64,000 bases of DNA from Anas platyrhynchos (Eukaryota; Chordata; Aves; Anseriformes; Anatidae), in NCBI RefSeq assembly GCF_047663525.1, contig NC_092589.1, positions 59,577,501 to 59,641,500 of the forward strand, in the 5' to 3' direction. The notes beneath the pieces were generated by a model. The model was not told the origin of the DNA and made no database searches. It was given only the letters and a program-made list of their open reading frames with translations. Every line of letters starts with the position of its first letter. The stretch's first letter is position 1. Shown in pieces: positions 39,726 to 49,400 of this stretch. The position numbers and the translations under genes were made by a program.

Positions 39726-40212
39726 TGTACTCAAAACAAATACACTGCATTATAAAATTTTTATTTAGGCACTTGTGTGGAAGCATAGAATAGCAAAGAA
39801 AAAATTAGATTAAGGTTAAAACAGTGAAAAGCCAAACCCAGACCTCTGCAGTTCTCCTGCACAACTTTAAAATGCTCATTCAAGTCCAATTTCAAGCTGA
39901 TCAAATAAAACCACTCATAACCAAGAAAAAATAAATAAATAAAAGGTCCTTTGCAGGAGACAAAATAGTCTAATTTGAACTGTTTGTTTTACTGCTAGTT
40001 TTCATTTTCCCCTATCCAGATACCAGGATGCCACTCATCCAGGTGGCTGAAAAGTCACCGCTGGGCTCCAGGTAGTAATCTTTCAAAAAAAATCTCCCGC
40101 AGAAGACAGAAAGACCACTCATCCTCTGCCTCTGCAGTCCCCATGTGTGGTTCCACTGGCACTGCAGTGCTCGGCATCGCCTCCCATCCTTGGTTATTGA
40201 AGCACCCGGTGC
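39726..40212. other. Spacer between CR1 and the tandem provirus
   Basis: About 490 bp of non-repetitive, AT-rich sequence. Nothing recognised apart from short A-rich stretches. Confidence 0.5.
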
Positions 40213-40217
40213 CTGCC
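40213..40217 (+). repeat. Target-site duplication CTGCC (left copy)
   Basis: The five bases just before the LTR array are CTGCC, and the same five follow the array at 45692-45696. A 5 bp duplication suits class III (ERV-L-like) integration. Confidence 0.8.
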
Positions 40218-40811
40218 TGTCGTGGTTTAACCCGGCCGGCAGCTAAACACCACGCAGCCGTTCGCTCACCCTCCCCCCTCCCTCTCTGGGACGGGGGAGA
40301 GAAATGGAGAGTGAAGCCCGTGAGTTGAGATAAAGACAGTTTAATAAGACAGGAAAATAATAATAACAAAATAATAATAACAATAATAATAATAATGATA
40401 CAATGGTGATAATACGAAAGTAATAGTATGTACAAACAAGTGATGCACAATGCAATTGCTCACCACCCGCTGACCGATGCCCAGCCTAACCCCGAGCAGT
40501 CCGGCCCCCTCCCCCCAGCTAGCCACCCCTATATATTGTTTAGCATGACGTCAGATGGTATGGAATACCCCTTTGGCTAGTTTGGGTCACCTGTCCTGGG
40601 TCTGTCCCCTCCCAGCTCTTACTGCACCCCCAGCCTGCCCGTTGGCAGGACAGAGCAAAAGGCTGAGATGTCCTTGGCTTAGTATAAGCACTGCTCTGCA
40701 ACAATTAAAGCATCGGGGTGTTATCAGCACTCTTCTCATCCTAAGCCAAAACACAGCATTCCACCAGCTACTAGGAAGAAAACTAATTCTGTGCTAACTG
40801 AAACCAGGACA
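40218..40811 (-). repeat. LTR, 3' LTR of the array (594 bp)
   Basis: Terminal inverted TGTC...GACA. On the minus strand it has a TATA-like AATATATAG (40538-40530), an ATTAAA poly(A)-type signal (40345-40340) and a TAA/TTA trinucleotide microsatellite in the R/U5 region (about 40,360-40,400). By eye it is identical to the middle LTR. Confidence 0.93.
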
Positions 40812-40950
40812 TCTATCCACCCCTTATTCCATACCATTTATGTCATGCTCAGGTTACACTCTTTTCCATACATTCTAATTAGTCACCTATAGTAATCATG
40901 GTAGTGATAACATACAGTATAATATACTATTTAACATGGTACAATTCAGT
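40812..40950 (-). other. 3' non-coding segment and polypurine tract (left unit)
   Basis: Lies between the integrase stop and the 3' LTR. Just before the LTR the minus strand reads AATAAGGGGTGGATAGA, a purine-rich stretch in the position of the plus-strand primer. There is no env sequence. The equivalent in the right unit is 43255-43393. Confidence 0.7.
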
Positions 40951-41832
40951 TCATGGGCTATTCTCACCCAGTATTAAATCTCCTTGAGGTACACACCGGA
41001 CCTCTCCGTTCTTTTGCATCACCCACCAAGTGTATCCAGGTCCCTGAGCGAAAACAATTCCACGAATAGGTTTGCCTTTTCCTGAGGCAGGAGTAGCCCA
41101 GACTGTTTTACCCAGCATATTTTTTACATGCACTACAGGAACTTTATCCCCATCTACAGTACGTAACAGGTTTGATTGGGCAGGTCCAGCTCGGTTGGTA
41201 GATCCCCTAGTATTGACTAACCAGGTGGCCTTTGCCAAATGCGTATCCCAGTTTTTGAACGTCCCAGCGCCCATTGCTTTCAAGGTAGTCTTTAACAGGC
41301 CATTGTATCGTTCAACTTTCCCGGAGGCTGGTGCATGATAGGGGATGTGATACACCCATTCAATACCATGTTCTTTGGCCCAAGTGTCTATAAGGTTGTT
41401 TCGGAAGTGAGTCCCATTGTCTGACTCTATTCTTTCTGGGGTGCCATGTCGCCATAGGACTTGCTTTTCAAGGCCCAGGATGGTGTTCCGGGCGGTGGCA
41501 TGAGGCACAGGATATGTTTCCAGCCATCCGGTGGTTGCTTCCACCATTGTAAGTACGTGGCGCTTGCCATTGCGAGTTTGAGGGAGTGTGATGTAATCAA
41601 TCTGCCAGGCCTCTCCATATTTATATTTTAGCCATCGTCCTCCATACCAAAGAGGTTTTGACCGTTTGGCTTGCTTGATTGCAGCACATGTTTCACAGTC
41701 ATGAATAACCTGTGCTATAGCGTCCATGGTCAAGTCCACCCCTCGATCACGAGCCCATCTGTATGTTGCGTCTCTACCTTGATGGCCTGAGGTGTCATGG
41801 GCCCATCGGGCTATAAATAATTCACCTTTTTT
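40951..41832 (-). pseudogene. pol remnant: retroviral integrase (left unit)
   Basis: The frame is open from 41832 to the TGA at 40953-40951. The first ATG (41739) gives 262 codons, but the zinc-binding His pair (HDTSGH) lies upstream of it, so that ATG is not the natural start. Counting from it, the other zinc ligands are C15 and C18 (CETC). The catalytic triad is D48 (WQIDYI), D107 (ESDNGT) and E143 (GKVERYNG), with 35 residues between the last two. Integrase trims and joins viral DNA ends into the host chromosome. The rest of pol is absent, so this is classed as a remnant although the integrase itself is uninterrupted. The residue pattern fits class III or spuma-like elements. Confidence 0.88.
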
Positions 41833-42547
41833 TCAAGCATTCTGCCAGTTTTTGAGGATTTTGCCATTGCTCAGGGGTGAATTTCCAACACACTGGGGGT
41901 GCCAACTGCTCTAGATGCCTGCCCATATCCACCCATACTCCCTGCCACCCACAACTATCCTGCCTCCGGGCACATCTCCAGATGAGCTCCCCAAGTAGTT
42001 GTTTAACTTTAAGCAGAATCTGAAGTGCATTCATGAGGCAGAACAACAAGACTATGGTATTCCGAGTATCCCAATAATATTCAATATCTTGGAGAGCTAT
42101 TTTGACAAGCTCAGGGGATAAGAGGGTGGTGAAGGAGGAAGGCAGATATTTTGAGGGAGAGGGCAGAGTGATCCAGGAGGATACAGGGGTGGTGAAGGAG
42201 AAAGGGAGAGTAATCAAGTAAGAAAAATTATCTTCCCCTTTTCCCTCCACAGACTGAGTCTCTAATGGAGAAAAACAATAGGTATAATTGCTAATAGTTC
42301 CCAAGATACTGTTTCCAAAGTACAGAGTCCACGATGTTACTGAGTATGAATACCAAGTTAGAGTCATGACCAGATATCTTATCGTCTCATAAGCCATTGC
42401 TATAATACTCAGTACCATAATGATCTGAAACCAGGGCCCAGAGAGGATAAACAACACTACAGAGAGAAAATACGGAAAATAATGTACTATAATACTCAAT
42501 TTGGAAAACAGGCGCAGCAGAGTTGAGATTAAAGCAATCAGCATCAT
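41822..42547 (-). CDS. Unidentified hydrophobic ORF in gag position (left unit)
   Basis: 241 codons starting about 90 nt after the primer-binding site, where gag would normally begin. I do not recognise the protein. Likely membrane segments are at residues 16-36, 40-62 and 162-181. There are possible N-glycosylation sites at 87 (NYT) and 107 (NFS), a Ser/Thr/Pro-rich stretch between about 110 and 145, and a basic Cys/Trp-containing tail (RCARRQDSC near 191-199). No gag hallmarks (zinc knuckle, major homology region) are seen. It overlaps the integrase frame by 11 nt in a different frame, across a run of seven A. It could be a retained accessory or envelope-like segment, a captured sequence, or a chance frame in deleted sequence. 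The identical second copy says little because the duplication is recent. Confidence 0.5.
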   Translation of the reverse strand: MMLIALISTLLRLFSKLSIIVHYFPYFLSVVLFILSGPWFQIIMVLSIIAMAYETIRYLVMTLTWYSYSVTSWTLYFGNSILGTISNYTYCFSPLETQSVEGKGEDNFSYLITLPFSFTTPVSSWITLPSPSKYLPSSFTTLLSPELVKIALQDIEYYWDTRNTIVLLFCLMNALQILLKVKQLLGELIWRCARRQDSCGWQGVWVDMGRHLEQLAPPVCWKFTPEQWQNPQKLAECLKKR

Positions 42548-42635
42548 GACAAGTGACTATTAAGCAGGTCTAATACTTACACCAATTTTAGTTTAACACA
42601 CTCTGATCAGATCTGCCGTTATCTCAACCTTTCGA

Positions 42636-42653
42636 GCCCCACGTTGGGCGCCA
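42636..42653 (-). other. Primer-binding site, tRNA-Lys1,2 type (left unit)
   Basis: The minus strand reads TGGCGCCCAACGTGGGGC, the 18 nt complementary to the 3' end of tRNA-Lys1,2, beginning 7 nt inside the LTR edge. Confidence 0.9.
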
Positions 42654-42660
42654 AAAAGGC

Positions 42661-43254
42661 TGTCGTGGTTTAACCCGGCCGGCAGCTAAACACCACGCAG
42701 CCGTTCGCTCACCCTCCCCCCTCCCTCTCTGGGACGGGGGAGAGAAATGGAGAGTGAAGCCCGTGAGTTGAGATAAAGACAGTTTAATAAGACAGGAAAA
42801 TAATAATAACAAAATAATAATAACAATAATAATAATAATGATACAATGGTGATAATACGAAAGTAATAGTATGTACAAACAAGTGATGCACAATGCAATT
42901 GCTCACCACCCGCTGACCGATGCCCAGCCTAACCCCGAGCAGTCCGGCCCCCTCCCCCCAGCTAGCCACCCCTATATATTGTTTAGCATGACGTCAGATG
43001 GTATGGAATACCCCTTTGGCTAGTTTGGGTCACCTGTCCTGGGTCTGTCCCCTCCCAGCTCTTACTGCACCCCCAGCCTGCCCGTTGGCAGGACAGAGCA
43101 AAAGGCTGAGATGTCCTTGGCTTAGTATAAGCACTGCTCTGCAACAATTAAAGCATCGGGGTGTTATCAGCACTCTTCTCATCCTAAGCCAAAACACAGC
43201 ATTCCACCAGCTACTAGGAAGAAAACTAATTCTGTGCTAACTGAAACCAGGACA
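42661..43254 (-). repeat. LTR, middle LTR shared by both units (594 bp)
   Basis: The same sequence and length as the left LTR. It acts as the 3' LTR of the right-hand unit and the 5' LTR of the left-hand unit. The TATA-like box is at 42981-42973. Confidence 0.93.
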
Positions 43255-43393
43255 TCTATCCACCCCTTATTCCATACCATTTATGTCATGCTCAGGTTAC
43301 ACTCTTTTCCATACATTCTAATTAGTCACCTATAGTAATCATGGTAGTGATAACATACAGTATAATATACTATTTAACATGGTACAATTCAGT

Positions 43394-44275
43394 TCATGGG
43401 CTATTCTCACCCAGTATTAAATCTCCTTGAGGTACACACCGGACCTCTCCGTTCTTTTGCATCACCCACCAAGTGTATCCAGGTCCCTGAGCGAAAACAA
43501 TTCCACGAATAGGTTTGCCTTTTCCTGAGGCAGGAGTAGCCCAGACTGTTTTACCCAGCATATTTTTTACATGCACTACAGGAACTTTATCCCCATCTAC
43601 AGTACGTAACAGGTTTGATTGGGCAGGTCCAGCTCGGTTGGTAGATCCCCTAGTATTGACTAACCAGGTGGCCTTTGCCAAATGCGTATCCCAGTTTTTG
43701 AACGTCCCAGCGCCCATTGCTTTCAAGGTAGTCTTTAACAGGCCATTGTATCGTTCAACTTTCCCGGAGGCTGGTGCATGATAGGGGATGTGATACACCC
43801 ATTCAATACCATGTTCTTTGGCCCAAGTGTCTATAAGGTTGTTTCGGAAGTGAGTCCCATTGTCTGACTCTATTCTTTCTGGGGTGCCATGTCGCCATAG
43901 GACTTGCTTTTCAAGGCCCAGGATGGTGTTCCGGGCGGTGGCATGAGGCACAGGATATGTTTCCAGCCATCCGGTGGTTGCTTCCACCATTGTAAGTACG
44001 TGGCGCTTGCCATTGCGAGTTTGAGGGAGTGTGATGTAATCAATCTGCCAGGCCTCTCCATATTTATATTTTAGCCATCGTCCTCCATACCAAAGAGGTT
44101 TTGACCGTTTGGCTTGCTTGATTGCAGCACATGTTTCACAGTCATGAATAACCTGTGCTATAGCGTCCATGGTCAAGTCCACCCCTCGATCACGAGCCCA
44201 TCTGTATGTTGCGTCTCTACCTTGATGGCCTGAGGTGTCATGGGCCCATCGGGCTATAAATAATTCACCTTTTTT
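43394..44275 (-). pseudogene. pol remnant: retroviral integrase (right unit)
   Basis: The same frame and predicted protein as the left unit, with intact HHCC ligands and DD(35)E triad. It also overlaps the upstream hydrophobic ORF by 11 nt. Confidence 0.88.
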
Positions 44276-44990
44276 TCAAGCATTCTGCCAGTTTTTGAGG
44301 ATTTTGCCATTGCTCAGGGGTGAATTTCCAACACACTGGGGGTGCCAACTGCTCTAGATGCCTGCCCATATCCACCCATACTCCCTGCCACCCACAACTA
44401 TCCTGCCTCCGGGCACATCTCCAGATGAGCTCCCCAAGTAGTTGTTTAACTTTAAGCAGAATCTGAAGTGCATTCATGAGGCAGAACAACAAGACTATGG
44501 TATTCCGAGTATCCCAATAATATTCAATATCTTGGAGAGCTATTTTGACAAGCTCAGGGGATAAGAGGGTGGTGAAGGAGGAAGGCAGATATTTTGAGGG
44601 AGAGGGCAGAGTGATCCAGGAGGATACAGGGGTGGTGAAGGAGAAAGGGAGAGTAATCAAGTAAGAAAAATTATCTTCCCCTTTTCCCTCCACAGACTGA
44701 GTCTCTAATGGAGAAAAACAATAGGTATAATTGCTAATAGTTCCCAAGATACTGTTTCCAAAGTACAGAGTCCACGATGTTACTGAGTATGAATACCAAG
44801 TTAGAGTCATGACCAGATATCTTATCGTCTCATAAGCCATTGCTATAATACTCAGTACCATAATGATCTGAAACCAGGGCCCAGAGAGGATAAACAACAC
44901 TACAGAGAGAAAATACGGAAAATAATGTACTATAATACTCAATTTGGAAAACAGGCGCAGCAGAGTTGAGATTAAAGCAATCAGCATCAT
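44265..44990 (-). CDS. Unidentified hydrophobic ORF in gag position (right unit)
   Basis: Predicted protein identical to that of the left unit (three likely membrane segments, two N-glycosylation motifs) and in the same position relative to its primer-binding site. In the array's transcriptional order this is the first ORF after the 5' LTR. Confidence 0.5.
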   Translation of the reverse strand: MMLIALISTLLRLFSKLSIIVHYFPYFLSVVLFILSGPWFQIIMVLSIIAMAYETIRYLVMTLTWYSYSVTSWTLYFGNSILGTISNYTYCFSPLETQSVEGKGEDNFSYLITLPFSFTTPVSSWITLPSPSKYLPSSFTTLLSPELVKIALQDIEYYWDTRNTIVLLFCLMNALQILLKVKQLLGELIWRCARRQDSCGWQGVWVDMGRHLEQLAPPVCWKFTPEQWQNPQKLAECLKKR

Positions 44991-45078
44991 GACAAGTGAC
45001 TATTAAGCAGGTCTAATACTTACACCAATTTTAGTTTAACACACTCTGATCAGATCTGCCGTTATCTCAACCTTTCGA

Positions 45079-45096
45079 GCCCCACGTTGGGCGCCA
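45079..45096 (-). other. Primer-binding site, tRNA-Lys1,2 type (right unit)
   Basis: Identical to the site in the left unit and likewise 7 nt from the LTR. Confidence 0.9.
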
Positions 45097-45103
45097 AAAA
45101 GGC

Positions 45104-45691
45104 TGTCGTGGTTTAACCCGGCCGGCAGCTAAACACCACGCAGCCGTTCGCTCACCCTCCCCCCTCCCTCTCTGGGACGGGGGAGAGAAATGGAGAGTGA
45201 AGCCCGTGAGTTGAGATAAAGACAGTTTAATAAGACAGGAAAATAATAATAACAAAATAATAATAATAATAATAATGATACAATGGTGATAATACGAAAG
45301 TAATAGTATGTACAAACAAGTGATGCACAATGCAATTGCTCACCACCCGCTGACCGATGCCCAGCCTAACCCCGAGCAGTCCGGCCCCCTCCCCCCAGCT
45401 AGCCACCCCTATATATTGTTTAGCATGACGTCAGATGGTATGGAATACCCCTTTGGCTAGTTTGGGTCACCTGTCCTGGGTCTGTCCCCTCCCAGCTCTT
45501 ACTGCACCCCCAGCCTGCCCGTTGGCAGGACAGAGCAAAAGGCTGAGATGTCCTTGGCTTAGTATAAGCACTGCTCTGCAACAATTAAAGCATCGGGGTG
45601 TTATCAGCACTCTTCTCATCCTAAGCCAAAACACAGCATTCCACCAGCTACTAGGAAGAAAACTAATTCTGTGCTAACTGAAACCAGGACA
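45104..45691 (-). repeat. LTR, 5' LTR of the array (588 bp)
   Basis: Matches the other two LTRs except for a 6 bp shorter TAA-type microsatellite (about 45,245-45,280). In the transcriptional orientation it is the first LTR of the array and would drive it. Confidence 0.93.
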
Positions 45692-45696
45692 CTGCC
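45692..45696 (+). repeat. Target-site duplication CTGCC (right copy)
   Basis: Directly follows the right-hand LTR and matches 40213-40217. Confidence 0.8.
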
Positions 45697-46385
45697 CAGG
45701 AACGCCTGCGCAGCAGCTGCCCTGTCCTCCACGGCCTTGGCTGAGACTCAGAAATGCAACAGCGGATGTGAGAGATGAAATGACTTTGGTTCTTCGACCT
45801 GCTCTCTCTTTTCTGCTCTTGTAATTTCTCCCAAGTAGTGTTATACGAGTCCTTCCAATGTTAAAGACAATGAGAGCTGTGTTTCCCAAAGCATCTTTCT
45901 CCTTAATGTGGAATAATGGCGAGCAGGCTGTTCTAGTTGCAGTTGGTCAGTGAAGTTTGCCAGGGAAAAGTGGCTTAATCAGAAAATATGAGCACCTCGG
46001 CTCAGAAATGATTTGTGGCAGCTGACTGAATGGAGCCTCTTGCAAAGCCCTGAGTATTTTTTGAAGTCCCAGGAGCTCCAGTTCCAGAGAAGCACATTCA
46101 AGCCTTTTGCAACTACTGAGGGAAAATTGGTGGCATTTGTAACCTTCACCGCTGCTATTCAGAAGAGGGTAGGTGATGAAGTTAGAGGAAATTATATCAA
46201 TTTCACATAGTTATTGCTGAGATGACAGGCAGTTCACAGATTTTCCAAGGGAATATCGTGTGTCTGTGAAAAATATCCTTATTGTAGGAAATTGCAACAC
46301 ACAAAATTATCCACAACCTGGAAGGTTTTCCATGTCTCTGTTAGCATTTCTTCTGGTCATTTCTTAACAAAACAAAACCAAGACA

Positions 46386-46456
46386 GTCTCCACCCCTCCC
46401 CTCCTCCCCCCACCCCCCCCCCCCACCCCCAAAAAAAGAAAAAAAGAAAAAAAAAG
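46386..46456 (+). repeat. C-rich tract followed by A-rich tract
   Basis: Several long C runs (one of 13) are followed by AAAAAAAGAAAAAAAG-type sequence. Low-complexity DNA. The minus strand could form a G-quadruplex. Confidence 0.85.
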
Positions 46457-49400
46457 GCACAATATGTAATCTGTAAGCTGTTACTTGTTACTCATTCCTT
46501 GAATAATGGATTCTATTTTTCACAAAGGCCCCAAGCAATGCACAGTCAAGTCTTCTTGGCATCTGCAGGATGGTGCCACACCAACAACCATTGCAAAGGA
46601 ATCAGCAAAGTCTTCAGATTACTCTTGTGGTGTTTGCTTCTTAAAAACAGGGATGTATTTCAAAACATGTGGTGGGGAAGCATTTGCCACCCCTGCTGTC
46701 TGGCTCTGGCTCCGAGGGTAGGGACACGGGGTCAGCCTCCTGCCATAACTAACTACATGTAAACATCTGGGTTTGGGGGTTTGTGCTGAGCTCTCAGGAG
46801 ATGGGTTCTGCTGTTGCTAATTGCTGCTACTCTGTTGAACAGGAAGATTGTTTTAGAAATCTGCAGAAGGCAAACTGCAGAGCACTGTGGAGCTTTACAC
46901 AAAATTAAGAGAAGTGCTGTTGTGTGTAATCCCTTGTGCTCAAGTGAGCTTGAGCACTGACAATCAGAACTGAAGGACTTGACTCCAGCAAAGCAGGAGC
47001 ATGAGGTTCAGCCTGTACCGAGCCTGGTACCTGCTGCATTTCCCAGCTTTGTGACCAGGTGGCTGCAGCTGCATCCTGGGCACAGGGTTTTCCTGAGCAC
47101 AGCCACTGCAGCAGGCTTACCTTCTCCCCAGCACAAAGGGAAAGCCCTGTTGGTAACAGCCACCAGTTATGGCAGGCTGCATTTCTGGAGACACCGCCGA
47201 GTTTTGCAGTAAGTAAGGGCACCTTGCTCTTCAAGCACCAGGGCAGCACTCGCTGTGCTCCCAGCACCCTCGCTCCCGCAAACAGATGGGCCGTATGCAC
47301 AAGTTAGGTTTCGGGTGCATTCAGCTATCAAAAGCAATGACCGAAATCACCACCATGTCTACAAAGAATAATGAGGATTAGAGTCCAGCCCAGCGTGCCG
47401 GGAGGCTCATTTGCATTCCCTGGTCTGGCTGCTCCCCTTTTCCCCTTGTATGAAAGCAGCACCCCACTCGCACACGTACGGCTGTCTGTCCCTCAGACAA
47501 GAGCGCTAAAAAGCTTTCATTGATGGGAGGGCAAAAGATTGTGTTCATCACAGCTCTTTGATGCATAATTCTTACACATCACATATTTCTGCCACAATTA
47601 TCATTTAATTTATGCCTCTCCAGAAAAATGCACCAGTCGTCTCAGTGGTCACCCTGTTTATCGTCTCCGGCTGCGAGAACTGGTACCAGCCAGGTGCAAG
47701 GACAATGCCTGGCTATTAATTTCTCTGCACCAGCTGTTCCCCTCAGCATGCACCAAGTCTGGGTCCTGCTGATGAGAACCCTGTTACGGCTGCTGCTGTG
47801 AGTTTAATTTTATTTTAAGAGCTCATCCAGACTGCTTGTTCTGGAAGCGTGTGTATGTATAGCGAGGGGTAAGTATATTTTGTAGAAATGTGGATTCCAG
47901 GCTTTAAATCTCTCATAGAATAGTTTGTAAATCTGTGAGCTTTTTTTTTTCTTTTTCCCCCCAGGCCCATGGGAGATGTGGGTTGGTAGGATGCAATAAT
48001 TAGCAGTAGTGGATTGTTAACCTACCATAGCCGCCCATCACGTTCTGTGCTCCAGCATATGGCTCAAACCGTGACTTAAATCCCAAGTGACAGCAGTCAC
48101 CAGTCCAGTACCTGACAAAAACAGGTGGATGATGCCAAAAAAAGAGCCTGCACTACATCCCAGCCCTACAAAGACCCCCCTAGGCAGCAGAAACCCCCTG
48201 CCTTGGACCTGCTTACGAGCACAAATACCAGTCTGCAGGGGGCAGCTTCAAGGTCCCAGGACAATGCCCCTTTGGGCATTTTCTTACATGGACACGGACC
48301 AAGAAGAGGAGATAGTGCTATTGTTAAGGAGTTCCTAGTGAATGGGTGGCAAAGGAAAGAAAATAAAATTGAGGACTTTGAAGCCCATATTGGAGATCCA
48401 GTCTCTAGTCACTTGCTTTAAGGAGAATCAAATCCGTAGTTTCCCATTTAGAAATCAAATAAGACTGTGTTTTCAGAGAATTTCTGGTTCTGGTTTCAAG
48501 TTCTGCTGTTCACCAAAACATTATGTGTGAGATTTTAGAAAATTGCTTTGAACAAGACATTTTGTAACAGAAGTGGAGATATAATTTGCAGCTGTAGGAA
48601 AACAATGAAAAAAAAAAGTGGGGGGGGCAGAAATTAAACTGGGAAAATCTTAGGCAATGATGTAATTGACAGATGTCTTCCAACTAATTGCTTTTAATTT
48701 AATTTTTCAAGTAGTTTTCCTTCCAAACCTTTTGCACGAATATTAAATGGAAACAGAACCTACTGCCTTATATCTATGCCAGCTAAATTTAACTTACACC
48801 AGTGGAGATTTTCCTTCCCCTCTTCCTTCTCCCAACTCAGTCCATTCTATTCTAAGTCAAATTTCCCCACCAAGGGATGTACTTCTGCTCCTAAGATTTC
48901 TGCTTGCTTCCCCCAGCTGAGAGAAGGAACTTGCCGGTACTTTGACCTTTCTCTCCCTGCTAATCTAACTTGATCAGTAGATGCCAAAGCTAGCTTCGTT
49001 ATTTTGTTTTATCTGCCTATCGTCTGTTGTTCTTTGTGTAGACTCGGGTGTCTGCAGAGTAGCACGTTACCTTCTTCTACAGGCTAAACAAACAAAAAAA
49101 AGAGACTAACAGTATGCTCCTAAAGACAGTAATAAACCCCCTGAATAAATGAAGCCACCAGCTTTGAGAGCCCACTCAGAAACAGCTTCAGTTTCGATAG
49201 ACCTTGCGTTCATGACTCAGATGTGCGCACACAGCCCATTAAACTGTCGGTTCACGCAGAGACACAGCAATCGGGACCGCTGGCTATTTTCTGTGAGTGT
49301 TGGCTCTCGGTGCGGGAGGTCAGCGTTCTCATCTGAGCAGTTCCACAAGTTTGCAGCGTGGTGTAGAGCAAGCCAACATCTCTCTCTAGCTTAAGATTCC

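Larger units (their letters stand above)
40218..45691 (-). mobile_element. Tandem endogenous retrovirus: LTR-int-LTR-int-LTR
   Basis: Three LTRs (40218-40811, 42661-43254, 45104-45691) separate two internal units of 1,849 bp each (40812-42660, 43255-45103), all on the minus strand, with an exact 2,443 bp period. The LTR is the widespread avian type that starts TGTCCTGGTTTCAG and ends in AAACCACGACA. Each internal unit has a primer-binding site, a 241-codon hydrophobic ORF and an integrase remnant. Gag, protease, reverse transcriptase, RNase H and env are missing, so each unit is an internally deleted provirus. The two internal units look identical by eye. One 5 bp duplication flanks the whole array, consistent with a single insertion later enlarged by unequal recombination between LTRs. 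A false duplication in the assembly is the main alternative. Confidence 0.93.

Noticed and set aside
40055..40526. Ile/Leu/Tyr-rich minus-strand frames in each LTR
   Set aside because: They are produced by translating the TAA/TTA microsatellite in the LTR and have no independent support.
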